From: Oscillatoria salina IIICB1
GTDB lineage: Bacteria > Cyanobacteriota > Cyanobacteriia > Cyanobacteriales > SIO1D9
Length of the DNA stretch: 62,122 bases
Assembly: GCF_020144665.1 (NCBI RefSeq)
Contig: NZ_JAAHBQ010000035.1
Span: forward strand, 1 to 62,122
Reading direction: 5' to 3'
Part shown: in pieces, positions 37,264-45,755 of the stretch
Numbering within the stretch: position 1 is the stretch's first letter
Layout of the letters: each line of letters begins with the position of its first letter
Notes under the pieces: generated by a model
Told to the model about the DNA's origin: nothing
Database searches by the model: none
Seen by the model: the letters and a program-made list of their open reading frames with translations, nothing else
Program-made: the position numbers and the translations under genes

Positions 37264-37653
37264 ATGCAACGTAAAAATATTTCTAGCAATACACCTTGGG
37301 AAACAATTGTCGGTTACTCAAGAGCAGTGCGTATTGGTTCGACTATTCATGTTTCTGGTACTACTGCAACCGATAACGATGGGAAAATTATCGGTATTAA
37401 CGATCCTTACGCGCAAACTATTCAAATTATCAAAAATATCGAGACTGCATTAATTAAAGCAGGTGCGAGTTTAAAAGATGTCGTGCGATCGCGTATTTAT
37501 GTTACAAATATTGACGATTGGGAAAAAATTGGTCAAGCTCATGGTAAGTTTTTCGGTGAAATTCGTCCCGCAACGACGATGGTAGAAGTTAGTCGTTTGA
37601 TTTCCCCAGAAATTTTAGTAGAGATAGAAGCCGAAGCAATTATTTCCGAGTAA
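37264..37653 (+). CDS. RidA/YjgF-family protein
   Basis: 129 residues. The family pattern is complete: [54 protein letters not shown], and the signature [20 protein letters not shown] with the substrate-binding arginine and terminal glutamate. RidA enzymes remove reactive enamine/imine products of PLP enzymes; other members have different or unknown substrates. A methyltransferase gene starts 17 bp downstream, so the two are probably co-transcribed. Confidence 0.9.
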   Translation: MQRKNISSNTPWETIVGYSRAVRIGSTIHVSGTTATDNDGKIIGINDPYAQTIQIIKNIETALIKAGASLKDVVRSRIYVTNIDDWEKIGQAHGKFFGEIRPATTMVEVSRLISPEILVEIEAEAIISE

Positions 37654-37670
37654 AATACCGAGCATAGATA

Positions 37671-38348
37671 ATGGGTTTAAAATTAGAGAAAGTTATTCCT
37701 TGGGGACGCTCTTTTACTGAATATGTCAGAATGTTTAACCTCACTTCTGACGAATTACAAGGTAAAATAATTGATTGTGCGGGAGGTCCAGCTAGCTTTA
37801 ATGCAGAAATGAATAAAAAAGGATACAAAGTTATTTCCTGCGATCCAGTTTATCAGTTTTCTGCGGAAGAAATTGCTCAAAGAATTGCCGAAACTTATCC
37901 AGAGATAATTAGTCAGGTAGCAGCTAACCAAGATAATTATGTCTGGAAAGAAATTAACTCTCCTGATGAGTTAGGAAAAGTCAGAATGGCTGCAATGGAA
38001 AAATTTTTAGCTGATTTTCCCGCAGGAGTTGGTGAAGGACGTTATTTAACTAATGCTTTACCTAATTTACCTTTTGAAGAAGATAAATTCGATTTAGCTT
38101 TGTGCTCCCATTTTCTCTTTAGTTATTCTGCACAATTATCGCAAGAATTTCATTTAGAAGCGGTAAGAGAAATGTGTCTAGTTGCAAAAGAAGTGCGAAT
38201 TTTTCCTCTTTTAAATTTATCGGGGGAAATATCTCCTCACCTTTACTATGTTCGAGAAATGTTAGCCAAACAAGGCTATACTTGTCAAATAAAACAGGTT
38301 GAATACGAATTCCAACAAGGAGGAAATCAACTTTTGGTTATTAAGTAA
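37671..38348 (+). CDS. SAM-dependent methyltransferase-like protein
   Basis: 225 residues. The glycine-rich loop is LQGKIIDCAGGPASFNAEMN and strand two ends in KVISCDPVYQFSAEE. A later DLALCSHFLFSYSAQLSQ motif lies where the catalytic strand four is expected. It matches a widely conserved bacterial family without assigned substrate. It closely follows the RidA gene. Confidence 0.78.
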   Translation: MGLKLEKVIPWGRSFTEYVRMFNLTSDELQGKIIDCAGGPASFNAEMNKKGYKVISCDPVYQFSAEEIAQRIAETYPEIISQVAANQDNYVWKEINSPDELGKVRMAAMEKFLADFPAGVGEGRYLTNALPNLPFEEDKFDLALCSHFLFSYSAQLSQEFHLEAVREMCLVAKEVRIFPLLNLSGEISPHLYYVREMLAKQGYTCQIKQVEYEFQQGGNQLLVIK

Positions 38349-38378
38349 GGTGCGATTTGAACACACCTTTATCTAGAT

Positions 38379-38600
38379 TTACATTTTGCCTTTTTCCATT
38401 ACCTGTTTGAGATGTTCGCGAACTTCCTTAGCGGTAGAAATATCTTGCTCTTGAAGTTTCTTAAATAGTTCTACGCAAGGTTTTGAGTCTTTTGCTTGAG
38501 CATCTTGAATATAAGTATCGTAAGCTTTTATTGCTTCCGACTTATTGTGTAAAACGCTTAGTAAGTCGTATTCTAGATCGCTAACTGCTTGATTAGCCAT
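38379..38600 (-). CDS. Small helical protein, ferritin-hairpin-like
   Basis: 73 residues from ATG 38600, preceded by GAGGAAAAATTA. Two long amphipathic helices are evident (SDLEYDLLSVLHNKSEAIKA and QDISTAKEVREHLKQVMEKG) joined by a loop with DSKPC. The spacing of Glu and His recalls half of a ferritin-like bundle, but the metal ligands are not certain. Convergent with the methyltransferase gene. Confidence 0.65.
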   Translation of the reverse strand: MANQAVSDLEYDLLSVLHNKSEAIKAYDTYIQDAQAKDSKPCVELFKKLQEQDISTAKEVREHLKQVMEKGKM

Positions 38601-39878
38601 TAATTTTTCCTCCGATATTTTCTGCAATCAATTACAGTGAATTCTCAGGAATTATTCATCTGTCTAAAAGTAGAAGTAGGCATTTTAAACTGTTGAAGCT
38701 AGTGACATCCTCCCCCACCATAATCAAAGATTTGGTGGGGGCTTCCAAGAATCACTTCTTGGGTTTCCTGGTTTTTCCCTGACGGGGTTGCGACACTTGC
38801 CTAGACTGAATTACTCCAGCCCCCGGTAGCTCGTCTGCACAGGCAGTTTCCTTTCCCATCTGTCCAACGGTACTAATTAACTTAATTCCTCTGTTTCTGA
38901 TATTTTGACCTGCTGCCACATCCCGATCTGTTTTATATTTACAATGAGGACAATCGTGAATTCTCACACTCAGGTCTTTTTTGACTTCTTCCCCACATTC
39001 AGGACACTGCTGAGAAGTCCCTTTTGCGTCAACTGTACTAAAGAACTTTCCACGCTTCCAGCACACATACTTGACAATGCTTCTAAATTGTCCAAACGCA
39101 GCGTCGAGCATCTGTTTTCCAAACATTCCTTTAGCAGTAATGCGATAATCCAAGTCTTCCATAAAGACCATATCACCTGCATCACAAAGCGCATGAGCTT
39201 GTTTGTAATGAAAGTCTTTCCTCGTGTTGTCGATTTTGTGGTGAAGACGAGCAACTTGAAGACGTTGTTTCTCATAATTCTTAGACCGCTTCTTTTTCCT
39301 AGACAACCTACGTTGCAGCAATTTCAGCTTGCTTTGCAGTTGTTTAAAAAATTTAGGCGGCTTGACAAGAACACCGTCACTGGTTGCCAAAAACTTTTCC
39401 AACCCTACATCAACCCCGATGGGATGTCCATGAGGCATGGGGTCGGGAACACTGACATCGCACTGCAAAGAGATAGAGGCATACCATTTATCGGCTTTCC
39501 TCAAAATCCGTACCTGTTTAACCATAAATCCCGTAGGAATTGGTCTATGCAAATTGATGGGGATTGCTCCAATTTTGGGCAGTTTAACGTGCAAGTTGGT
39601 TACTGGATTTTCTTGAAATTGGGGGAATAGCAATGACTTGAATTGACCAAACTTTTTGAAGCGGGGAGCGCCAAATCCTCGTTTCTGGAAATATTCCCAT
39701 CCCTTGTGCAACTGCTTAATAGTTTGCTGGAGAACTTGAGAAGGAACTTCGCTCAATCTGGGAAATTCTTTCTTAGCCTTGGGCAAATTATTAAGTTGCT
39801 GAATTTCGCTCTTGAACTTTAATTCGGGAGAGAGGATGTACTCTTTTTCCAAAGAGCATCTATCTACCAAGCACTTAC

Positions 39879-40274
39879 CAAAAAAAATGGGTTTAAAGCC
39901 TCGCTGTTCTACGGCGACTTTGATTGAAAAGAAACTAGAAAGTTAGTACAATAGTTGATAGCAAGTAAAACTAAAATCTACGTGATTCTTCGCTCTAGTA
40001 GGTCGAAATCCCGGTAAGTAAGAAACAACGGTTAGATTGGCTCTAACGGCAGTATGACTAAACCACTGCAAGCTTTCTTCAGAGCGAGGAGCGTACTAAA
40101 CTAGCTGAGTGATGGATGTTTGAAAGCATAAAACTCAAAAAAGTAAGCGCAATATATGCGGCTATATGTCAACATATTGAGCGTCTAGAGGCAACTTGAC
40201 TGTGCCTGCAAGAGGAAAGAGAACTACTTGTGAATCCCCTCCCTTTAGCAACGCGGAGGGAGGGGAGTAGTCAA
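39879..40274 (+). mobile_element. 396-bp non-autonomous IS200/605-type element nested in tnpB
   Basis: The left end follows TTAC (39875-39878), the typical target of the family. The right end has the hairpin CCCCTCCC...GGGAGGGG followed by AGTAGTCAA (to 40274). Deleting exactly 39879-40274 rejoins tnpB codons as Asn-Ser-Arg-Lys-Cys-Leu in frame, which fixes both borders. At its left end it keeps a short frame (MGLKPRCSTATLIEKKLES) resembling a lost protein's C-terminus, and the remaining 310 bp are full of inverted repeats. It carries no transposase. Confidence 0.85.
39960..40274 (+). ncRNA. Candidate structured RNA of the nested element (omega-RNA-like)
   Basis: Plus-strand pairings: GTTAGA/TCTAAC near 40030, GCAGT/ACTGC near 40050-40070, CGCTCT/AGAGCG enclosing both, CAATATATG with CATATTG near 40150-40180, GGCA/TGCC near 40190, and the end hairpin near 40235-40265. 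TnpB guide RNAs end at such a right-end hairpin and take their guide from the flanking DNA. Transcription is not shown; this is inference from position and structure. Confidence 0.4.
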
Positions 40275-40489
40275 GACTGTTACACCAATCTTTTATCTGT
40301 CGAAGTGCATAATTGTATGCTCCTCGACAGATATCCATCCACTCAATGAGTTTCTGCTCTTGAGCGGCATCTGGATAGATTCGTATCGATGGGTAAGTGT
40401 CAGCATTCTATTATTGTACGGGATTTACTGGTAAGAAACGCACTACTAAATGTTTTGTTTAGGGACATCGAATCCCGTAAAATTAACCT

Positions 40490-40551
40490 GGGGGAGTCCA
40501 TGTATCCCAACGCCAAATTAAAAATTATGGCGTGGGTCTTATAGCTCCCCC
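40490..40551. other. Two-tier stem-loop of unknown role
   Basis: GGGGGAG (40490) pairs with CTCCCCC (40545), and inside it CCCAACGCCA pairs with TGGCGTGGG with one bulge, around an AT-only loop. An outer ACGGGATT/AATCCCGT pair (about 40418 and 40470) lies alongside. It could be an old element end or a small RNA. The gap 40407-40857 holds no gene that I can support. Confidence 0.5.
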
Positions 40552-40569
40552 AAGCCGCTACAAAAAGAT

Positions 40570-40600
40570 AAAAAACCAGCCTATGGTTGCGGCTGGTGTT
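40570..40600 (-). terminator. Rho-independent-like terminator, leftward
   Basis: ACCAGCC pairs with GGCTGGT around a 9-base loop. Read leftward it is followed by TTTTTTATCTTTTTG, so it suits transcripts from the gene at 40858-41325. Confidence 0.65.
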
Positions 40601-40857
40601 TTGAGCTTGCTGTGTTGGGAGGAGAAGTCGATATTGAGACAGTGCAGTTCAATGGCAAATTTCGAGACCAAAAAACTGATTTATTGACTTTCTGTAATTA
40701 AATGTAACAAACTTTTGGAGATTGTGCAACATTTCTTTACAGATTGGCCATAGCAATACTCATGTACTATATAAAGTTTTGCTTCAGATTGAGAAAAAAG
40801 AGTAAAAATGAGTTACAGGAAGAGTTACAGGGATGTTAGCAGTTTCTGCCACTTTCT

Positions 40858-41325
40858 CTAGCATTGAGCCAAAAAAGTAGAGATACAATTGACTCTTTCC
40901 TCTGCCACGTTAGCAAAAAGTGAGTAATCAAGACATAGATTTAATTTCCTGTTATCTGAAAGGATGAGGGAAATGCTATAAAGTGGTTGGTCTAGTTCTG
41001 TTTCAATTTGGACATTACGAATTTCTCGAAACGCATACTCAGAAACTGTAGTATTCAATAAACCTCTTTCTTCAACAAATAAGGTTCTAATTGACTTGTC
41101 AAAACTCCATACCACTACTTTATTCAATTTTGACAAAGCGAAAAATACAGTAAAAATGATAAAAATCCAAGCAACTAAATGCGCTATCAAACGTTGGTCT
41201 GAGTCCACTATAGGTATCAGAAATGTTACTATTCCAATTATTAAGAATAAAACCGTAAATCCCCAGTTTAACAGTGGGTAATGGCGGAGTACAAGCTTTG
41301 TTTCTGTATTCAATAAAACTTTCAT
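40858..41325 (-). CDS. Two-helix membrane protein of unknown function
   Basis: 155 residues. Two membrane helices (FTVLFLIIGIVTFLIPIV and IAHLVAWIFIIFTVFFALSK) are followed by a soluble beta-rich domain of about 85 residues (VVWSFDKSIRTLFVEERGLL, SISLILSDNRKLNLCLDYSL). This layout, a two-helix anchor with a PH-like domain, occurs in several small membrane families, but no specific one can be named. It is separated from the M48-like gene by heptamer repeats. Confidence 0.65.
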   Translation of the reverse strand: MKVLLNTETKLVLRHYPLLNWGFTVLFLIIGIVTFLIPIVDSDQRLIAHLVAWIFIIFTVFFALSKLNKVVVWSFDKSIRTLFVEERGLLNTTVSEYAFREIRNVQIETELDQPLYSISLILSDNRKLNLCLDYSLFANVAEERVNCISTFLAQC

Positions 41326-41399
41326 GAGCTTATTATTTTACAATGTGGAATAGGAGACTGCTGAGGCTGGAGACAAAGATTCTTTGAAATAGAAAATAA

Positions 41400-41444
41400 T
41401 TTTAACTGATAACTGATAACTGTTCGCTGATAACTGGTAACTGG
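41400..41444. repeat. Short heptamer repeat patch
   Basis: Units of GATAACT, TTCGCTG and GGTAACT lie between the two leftward genes. Confidence 0.6.
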
Positions 41445-43688
41445 CTAAGGTGCTACAGTCCAAATCAGGTAAGCTGCCCAAACTGCTGCGACAACTGCTA
41501 AAATTGTGACCCAAATGGGATAACCTGTGCGGATGGTTTGATTATTTTTGGTAATTGTATCCACATCTACCCAAGGGGTACTACTGCGACGCAGCCAACC
41601 ACAAACGGTTACTTGTTGGTTTACCCAGTCGGTAGGGTTTGGAAAGAAAGGTAAAATTCCGCCAAGAGGTCCGATTTTGCTGTAAAAATGCAATTTAATT
41701 AAGCCTGTAGGTGTTTCTAATACTAAGTCTTGTACAAGACGATTACTTAAACCTCGACGACCTAAAAGTTTACCTTGTAAGCGTACTCCTTGACTATCTG
41801 GAGGTAGAGAAGTTGTGTCTGCTAATAAGTCTTGTAAGCGAGGATCGGTGCGTGTGGGAGAAAGTTTGATGTCGGGAAAATAGCCGTTAATCCAAATAAT
41901 AATACTGAGACTAAAGGCGGCTAAAATGCAAGCGTTGAGGAAAGCCCCGGCGTTGTGCAACCAAATTAATTGCCAAATGTTGAGCCAATCGGCGATAATA
42001 CCAATTAACCAAAAGGTGATGCGTAAAACTATGCCGAAAAAGATACCTGCAAGGAAGGCACTTTGTAAGATTGGTAAGGCACGATAACTGTTTTTGATTT
42101 TCTCGAATTTAGCGGTATTATTAGGAGGTGGTGGGGCGATCGCGGGAAGGTTAAATTCGGGTTCGAGTTGCCAAAAGTATGCGTAGCGGCTGAGAAGATA
42201 AAGACGATCGCCTGTTAATGCGTGTGAGTTAGTCGTTTTTAACCAGTGACGGTAGGGGTTCGTACATTCCCAAGCGAGAACGGTTTCTAAGGGGGTATAG
42301 TGAGGTAAACTGCCGAGGTTGATTCCTTGACGGTAGCCGATGGGCATGACAAGATCGAAACCTTCGAGGAGAAAGCTGGTATAGCCGTATTTTTTGAGAT
42401 CTTCAGCGATCGCGATCGCCATTTTCACGATTCCCCGACATACTCCATTAGGATTTCCCGTAGTTTCGGCAGCGAAGCGATCGCTATAATAATTTCGCCT
42501 TCGGGAAAACCACAATAACGGCAATCGCCACAGCCAATAAATGCCGTAAAATAAAGCTGCGATCGCCGCAAAGATACCTCTAACCAAGGAAATGACAAAT
42601 TTGGGCAAATTGGGGTAACGATGGCTGAGAAGCTGCGGAAATCTGTCTCCGAGGATGGAAATTTGCCAGTAAATTGTATAAGGAATTTGAATTACTGACA
42701 GTACCACAGACATAAAAATAAAGTCTCTGTTGACGATATGGGCTAACTCGGAAGCATAGACAGTGGCAATTTCATCATCATCGAGACGATCTAATAATCC
42801 CTGACTGACAACAATTCTCGCAGTTCGAGGTAAGTTACCGTAACACATCGCTAGGGGAATGTCAGTGGGTAATATACCCAGTTTTGGTAGGGGAATCTTC
42901 CGCTTGCGACAGTATCTTGGTAACAGTTTCGCTGCTTCCGGACTCTTTGAGGCGAGTTCGGATAATTTGAAAGGCTGGAATTCGTGAAATAGCTGGAAAT
43001 AGCCATCTAATAGCCAAGGACAAACTATTAACAAAATTACCAGGAAAATGAGTAATGCAGAGGTAGGATCGCGATAGAAAAGTTGAATTGGTTGCAAGTA
43101 TGGCAAAGCTACCAACCAATCATTAATTAATTCCAAGGCTAGTTCGATTGTGGCACGAAAGACCCAAAAAAAGGCGATCGCCGTAACTGCTTGGACAAAC
43201 CACAGCCGACGAATTTTCAGGCGTTTCATTGGTTTCCAGCGTTGCGCGCGTTCCTGATTTCGCCACTGACGACCCGCCCGAAACACAGTCGCACCAACGG
43301 ATTCGGCTTGTTGAATTGGAACCGGAAGCCCAACTTTTTCTTCTATTTGAGCTTGTTGAGATTGAATCTGTTTTGTGTATTCAGCTTCATAACCAAGATT
43401 GGCGGCTGCTTCTGCATCTGGATAACGCCGTCGCAAATCAGCGAGAGTTTTCTCAGCCCATCGGTTATCGGGAGAAACTTCACTGAGTTGTTGACAAAAC
43501 GCGATCGCCTCAGCAATTCTGCCGCTATTAGTATAAGCCACAATCAGCGCTTGTTGAGCGCGAGCAACAACAGCCGGATCGAGTTCCACCGCACAAACAG
43601 CTTGAAAATGCGCGATCGCCGTGTCATAATCTCCCTCATTGAGTGCTACTTCTCCCGCTTTGATCGAAGGATCGCCAATAGATGCCAT
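41445..43688 (-). CDS. M48-like membrane peptidase homologue with altered zinc site
   Basis: 747 residues. Residues 8-95 are TPR-like (AGEVALNEGDYDTAIAHFQA). Membrane segments lie around 163-180, 207-228, 325-345, 365-392 and in the C-terminal half. The M48 core is recognisable: PRTARIVVSQGLLDRLDDDE, then YASELAHIVNRDF, where HExxH reads Ser314-Glu-Leu-Ala-His318, and RRRNYYSDRFAAETTGNP, where the third ligand of the usual REYxAD is Asn399. Two of three zinc ligands therefore appear replaced, and catalysis is doubtful. A C-terminal beta-rich domain (LQGKLLGRRGLSNRLVQDLV) precedes a final membrane helix. Confidence 0.78.
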   Translation of the reverse strand: MASIGDPSIKAGEVALNEGDYDTAIAHFQAVCAVELDPAVVARAQQALIVAYTNSGRIAEAIAFCQQLSEVSPDNRWAEKTLADLRRRYPDAEAAANLGYEAEYTKQIQSQQAQIEEKVGLPVPIQQAESVGATVFRAGRQWRNQERAQRWKPMKRLKIRRLWFVQAVTAIAFFWVFRATIELALELINDWLVALPYLQPIQLFYRDPTSALLIFLVILLIVCPWLLDGYFQLFHEFQPFKLSELASKSPEAAKLLPRYCRKRKIPLPKLGILPTDIPLAMCYGNLPRTARIVVSQGLLDRLDDDEIATVYASELAHIVNRDFIFMSVVLSVIQIPYTIYWQISILGDRFPQLLSHRYPNLPKFVISLVRGIFAAIAALFYGIYWLWRLPLLWFSRRRNYYSDRFAAETTGNPNGVCRGIVKMAIAIAEDLKKYGYTSFLLEGFDLVMPIGYRQGINLGSLPHYTPLETVLAWECTNPYRHWLKTTNSHALTGDRLYLLSRYAYFWQLEPEFNLPAIAPPPPNNTAKFEKIKNSYRALPILQSAFLAGIFFGIVLRITFWLIGIIADWLNIWQLIWLHNAGAFLNACILAAFSLSIIIWINGYFPDIKLSPTRTDPRLQDLLADTTSLPPDSQGVRLQGKLLGRRGLSNRLVQDLVLETPTGLIKLHFYSKIGPLGGILPFFPNPTDWVNQQVTVCGWLRRSSTPWVDVDTITKNNQTIRTGYPIWVTILAVVAAVWAAYLIWTVAP

Positions 43689-43789
43689 AAACTTCTACCC
43701 CACTCTTACCGATCCTAAGATAACCTTTGTTGTCAGTTGAACGAAAAGGCGCGATCGCAGTTGATCTAGCAATACCAGTTATAGTTATG

Positions 43790-43850
43790 CCAATTTGCTT
43801 TAGCTGTACAACATGAAATTGTGTAGAGACGTTGCATTTTAGTCTCTACA
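43790..43850 (+). repeat. 61-bp dispersed repeat, copy 2
   Basis: It matches 255-315 over its full length with about five differences, including the TGTAGAGAC/GTCTCTACA hairpin. It lies between the 5' end of the M48-like gene and the 3' end of the release-factor gene. Confidence 0.75.
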
Positions 43851-43875
43851 TAGAATCTAAGGAAAATAAACTACC

Positions 43876-45498
43876 TTACTCCGGTTGTATTCCCACACCC
43901 ACAGGTGCAGTCGAATTCAACTTTAACTCCGGATGGTCTGTTTTCACCTGCTGCAAATTCCATTCATTCCGAAATAGCAAAACCGGACGACCCCAATTAT
44001 CTTTCACTGTCATCGTATTAAACAATCTCCCGACTTTTTTCAAAGCCGACCAACCACCCTCGACCCAACGTGCCAAACTATAAGGTAAAGGTTCCAAGCG
44101 AGTTTCTGCACCATATTCACTTAAAAGGCGAAACTGCACGACTTCAAACTGTAATTGTCCCACAGCCGCAATAATTGGATCGCGCTTAAACTCATCAGTG
44201 TCGTACATGATTTGCACTGCACCTTCTTCGCGTAATTCTGTAATTCCCTTATGGAATTGTTTGAACTTAGAAGGATTGGGATTTTTCAAATAACCGAATA
44301 ACTCTGGAGAAAAGCAAGGAATCCCTTCATATTCGAGTTTTTGACCGTTATAAATCGTATCCCCGATCGCAAAAACTCCCGGATTATTCAAACCAATCAC
44401 ATCGCCAGGATAAGCCACCTCAATTGATTCTCGCCCTTGAGCAAATAATTTTTGGGGTCTGGACAAACGTACTGTTTTCCCAGTACGGGCGTGACTAACC
44501 GTCATATCCTTTTCAAACTTACCAGTACAAACGCGAATAAACGCCACGCGATCGCGGTGTTTTGGGTCCATATTCGCTTGTAACTTAAAGACAAAACCGC
44601 TAAACTCCGGATAAGTTGGCGGCATTTCGCCCAAGGAAGAATTACGCGGTTCGGGTTTCTGGGCGTATTCGAGAAAAGCTTCCAGAAACAGTTTGACCCC
44701 AAAATTAGTCATCGCACTCCCAAAGAAAACCGGAGTCATCTTACCCTCATTTACCAAATCGAAATCCAACTCAGGACCAATCTCTTCGAGGATTTCCAAC
44801 TCTTCTTTAAGTTGATAATAAAGGTCTTGTTCGAGAAGCTGTTCAATTTTGGGGTCGCCCAAATTAACAACCGTATCCTTAGCCGCCCGACTACCATGTG
44901 CTTGACGTTCAAAAAGGTGAATTTGATTCAAACGGCGATCGAAAACACCCTTAAAGCGATCGCCCATCCCAATCGGCCAATTCACCGCATAAGTTTGCAG
45001 TCCGAGTTCCTGCTCGATCTCATCCAGCAATTCTAACGGTTCCCGTCCCGGACGATCCAACTTATTCACAAAAGTAAAGATCGGCAAACTCCGCATTTGA
45101 CAAACCTCAAACAACTTACGCGTTTGCGGTTCCAAACCTTTAGCAGCATCGATCAACATTACCGCATTATCCGCCGCCGCCAAAGTTCGATAAGTATCTT
45201 CACTAAAATCTTGGTGTCCCGGAGTATCCAGCAAATTAATTTGGAAACCTTGATAGTCAAACTGCAATACCGTCGAAGTAATCGAGATACCGCGCTGTTT
45301 TTCCATCTCCATCCAGTCAGAAGTCGCTTTACGCTGTTCTCGTCGCGCTTTCACCGCACCTGCTTGGTGAATTGCTCCCCCATAAAGTAAAAGTTTTTCA
45401 GTTAGCGTCGTCTTACCCGCGTCGGGGTGAGAAATAATCGCAAAATTCCGTCTTTGAGCAACGGCGTTTTCTAGTTCAGTTTGAGTGTCAATAATCAT
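43876..45498 (-). CDS. prfC: Peptide chain release factor 3
   Basis: 540 residues, normal for RF3. The GTPase motifs are complete: G1 [15 protein letters not shown]2/G3 region [12 protein letters not shown] and [15 protein letters not shown]4 [12 protein letters not shown]. Domain II and the RF3-specific C-terminal part follow ([32 protein letters not shown]). RF3 uses GTP to release RF1 and RF2 from the ribosome after termination. It stands alone; the kinase gene upstream is divergent. Confidence 0.96.
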   Translation of the reverse strand: MIIDTQTELENAVAQRRNFAIISHPDAGKTTLTEKLLLYGGAIHQAGAVKARREQRKATSDWMEMEKQRGISITSTVLQFDYQGFQINLLDTPGHQDFSEDTYRTLAAADNAVMLIDAAKGLEPQTRKLFEVCQMRSLPIFTFVNKLDRPGREPLELLDEIEQELGLQTYAVNWPIGMGDRFKGVFDRRLNQIHLFERQAHGSRAAKDTVVNLGDPKIEQLLEQDLYYQLKEELEILEEIGPELDFDLVNEGKMTPVFFGSAMTNFGVKLFLEAFLEYAQKPEPRNSSLGEMPPTYPEFSGFVFKLQANMDPKHRDRVAFIRVCTGKFEKDMTVSHARTGKTVRLSRPQKLFAQGRESIEVAYPGDVIGLNNPGVFAIGDTIYNGQKLEYEGIPCFSPELFGYLKNPNPSKFKQFHKGITELREEGAVQIMYDTDEFKRDPIIAAVGQLQFEVVQFRLLSEYGAETRLEPLPYSLARWVEGGWSALKKVGRLFNTMTVKDNWGRPVLLFRNEWNLQQVKTDHPELKLNSTAPVGVGIQPE

Positions 45499-45755
45499 TA
45501 CGAATGTTCTCGATCGGTAAATTCACGTAAGATACTTGGGATTTGCCCGTGCTTGTGACTAAATTGAAGGTACATCATCTTTGATTTTTACTCAATATAA
45601 TAGAAGTTCCTAGCTGTATGGGTAACTGAGCGATCGCTGTTTTCTTGATTTCCTGATGTTATAACGGTGAAAGGCTTACCAACTTCAACAGGGTGCAGTC
45701 AATTTCATTTGTCTGTTACCAGCCTTTTTGTATATCTTGCTACCAAAATTTACTA

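Larger units (their letters stand above)
38752..40406 (-). pseudogene. tnpB: tnpB, broken by a frameshift and a nested element
   Basis: The ATG at 40406 opens MLTLTHRY, then one base appears missing near 40380-40383 before IYPDAAQEQKLIEWMDICRG. The frame continues to DWCNS, where the nested element (39879-40274) intervenes, and resumes as KCLVDRCSLEKEYI on the far side. The catalytic half is intact: RuvC motifs GVDVGLEKF and VFMEDLDYR, the zinc ribbon CPECG...CPHC and TDRDVAAGQNI. TnpB is an RNA-guided nuclease that maintains its element. The remaining open frame (38752-39870) could still make an N-terminally shortened protein, but activity is doubtful. Confidence 0.85.
38702..40430 (-). mobile_element. 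IS200/605-family tnpB-only element, interrupted
   Basis: The left end lies just 3' of TTAC on the minus strand (complement of 40431-40434). The right end includes a hairpin, CCCCCACC/GGTGGGGG (38712-38741), followed by GGATGTCAC. There is no tnpA inside. Without the 396-bp insertion it would be about 1.33 kb, normal for a lone tnpB element. The right boundary is uncertain by a few bases. Confidence 0.72.

Noticed and set aside
38905-39630. 241-codon rightward frame antisense to tnpB
   Set aside because: Shadow of the tnpB coding sequence; no family resemblance.
38752-39870. Treating the 372-codon tnpB frame as a complete gene with TTG start
   Set aside because: The N-terminal domain is found upstream at 40275-40406 beyond a defined insertion, so the frame is the C-terminal part of a broken gene.
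40461-40478. T-arm of a tRNA or tmRNA (GGGACATCGAATCCCGT)
   Set aside because: The loop does not fit the TTCRANN rule and no acceptor or other arms pair nearby.
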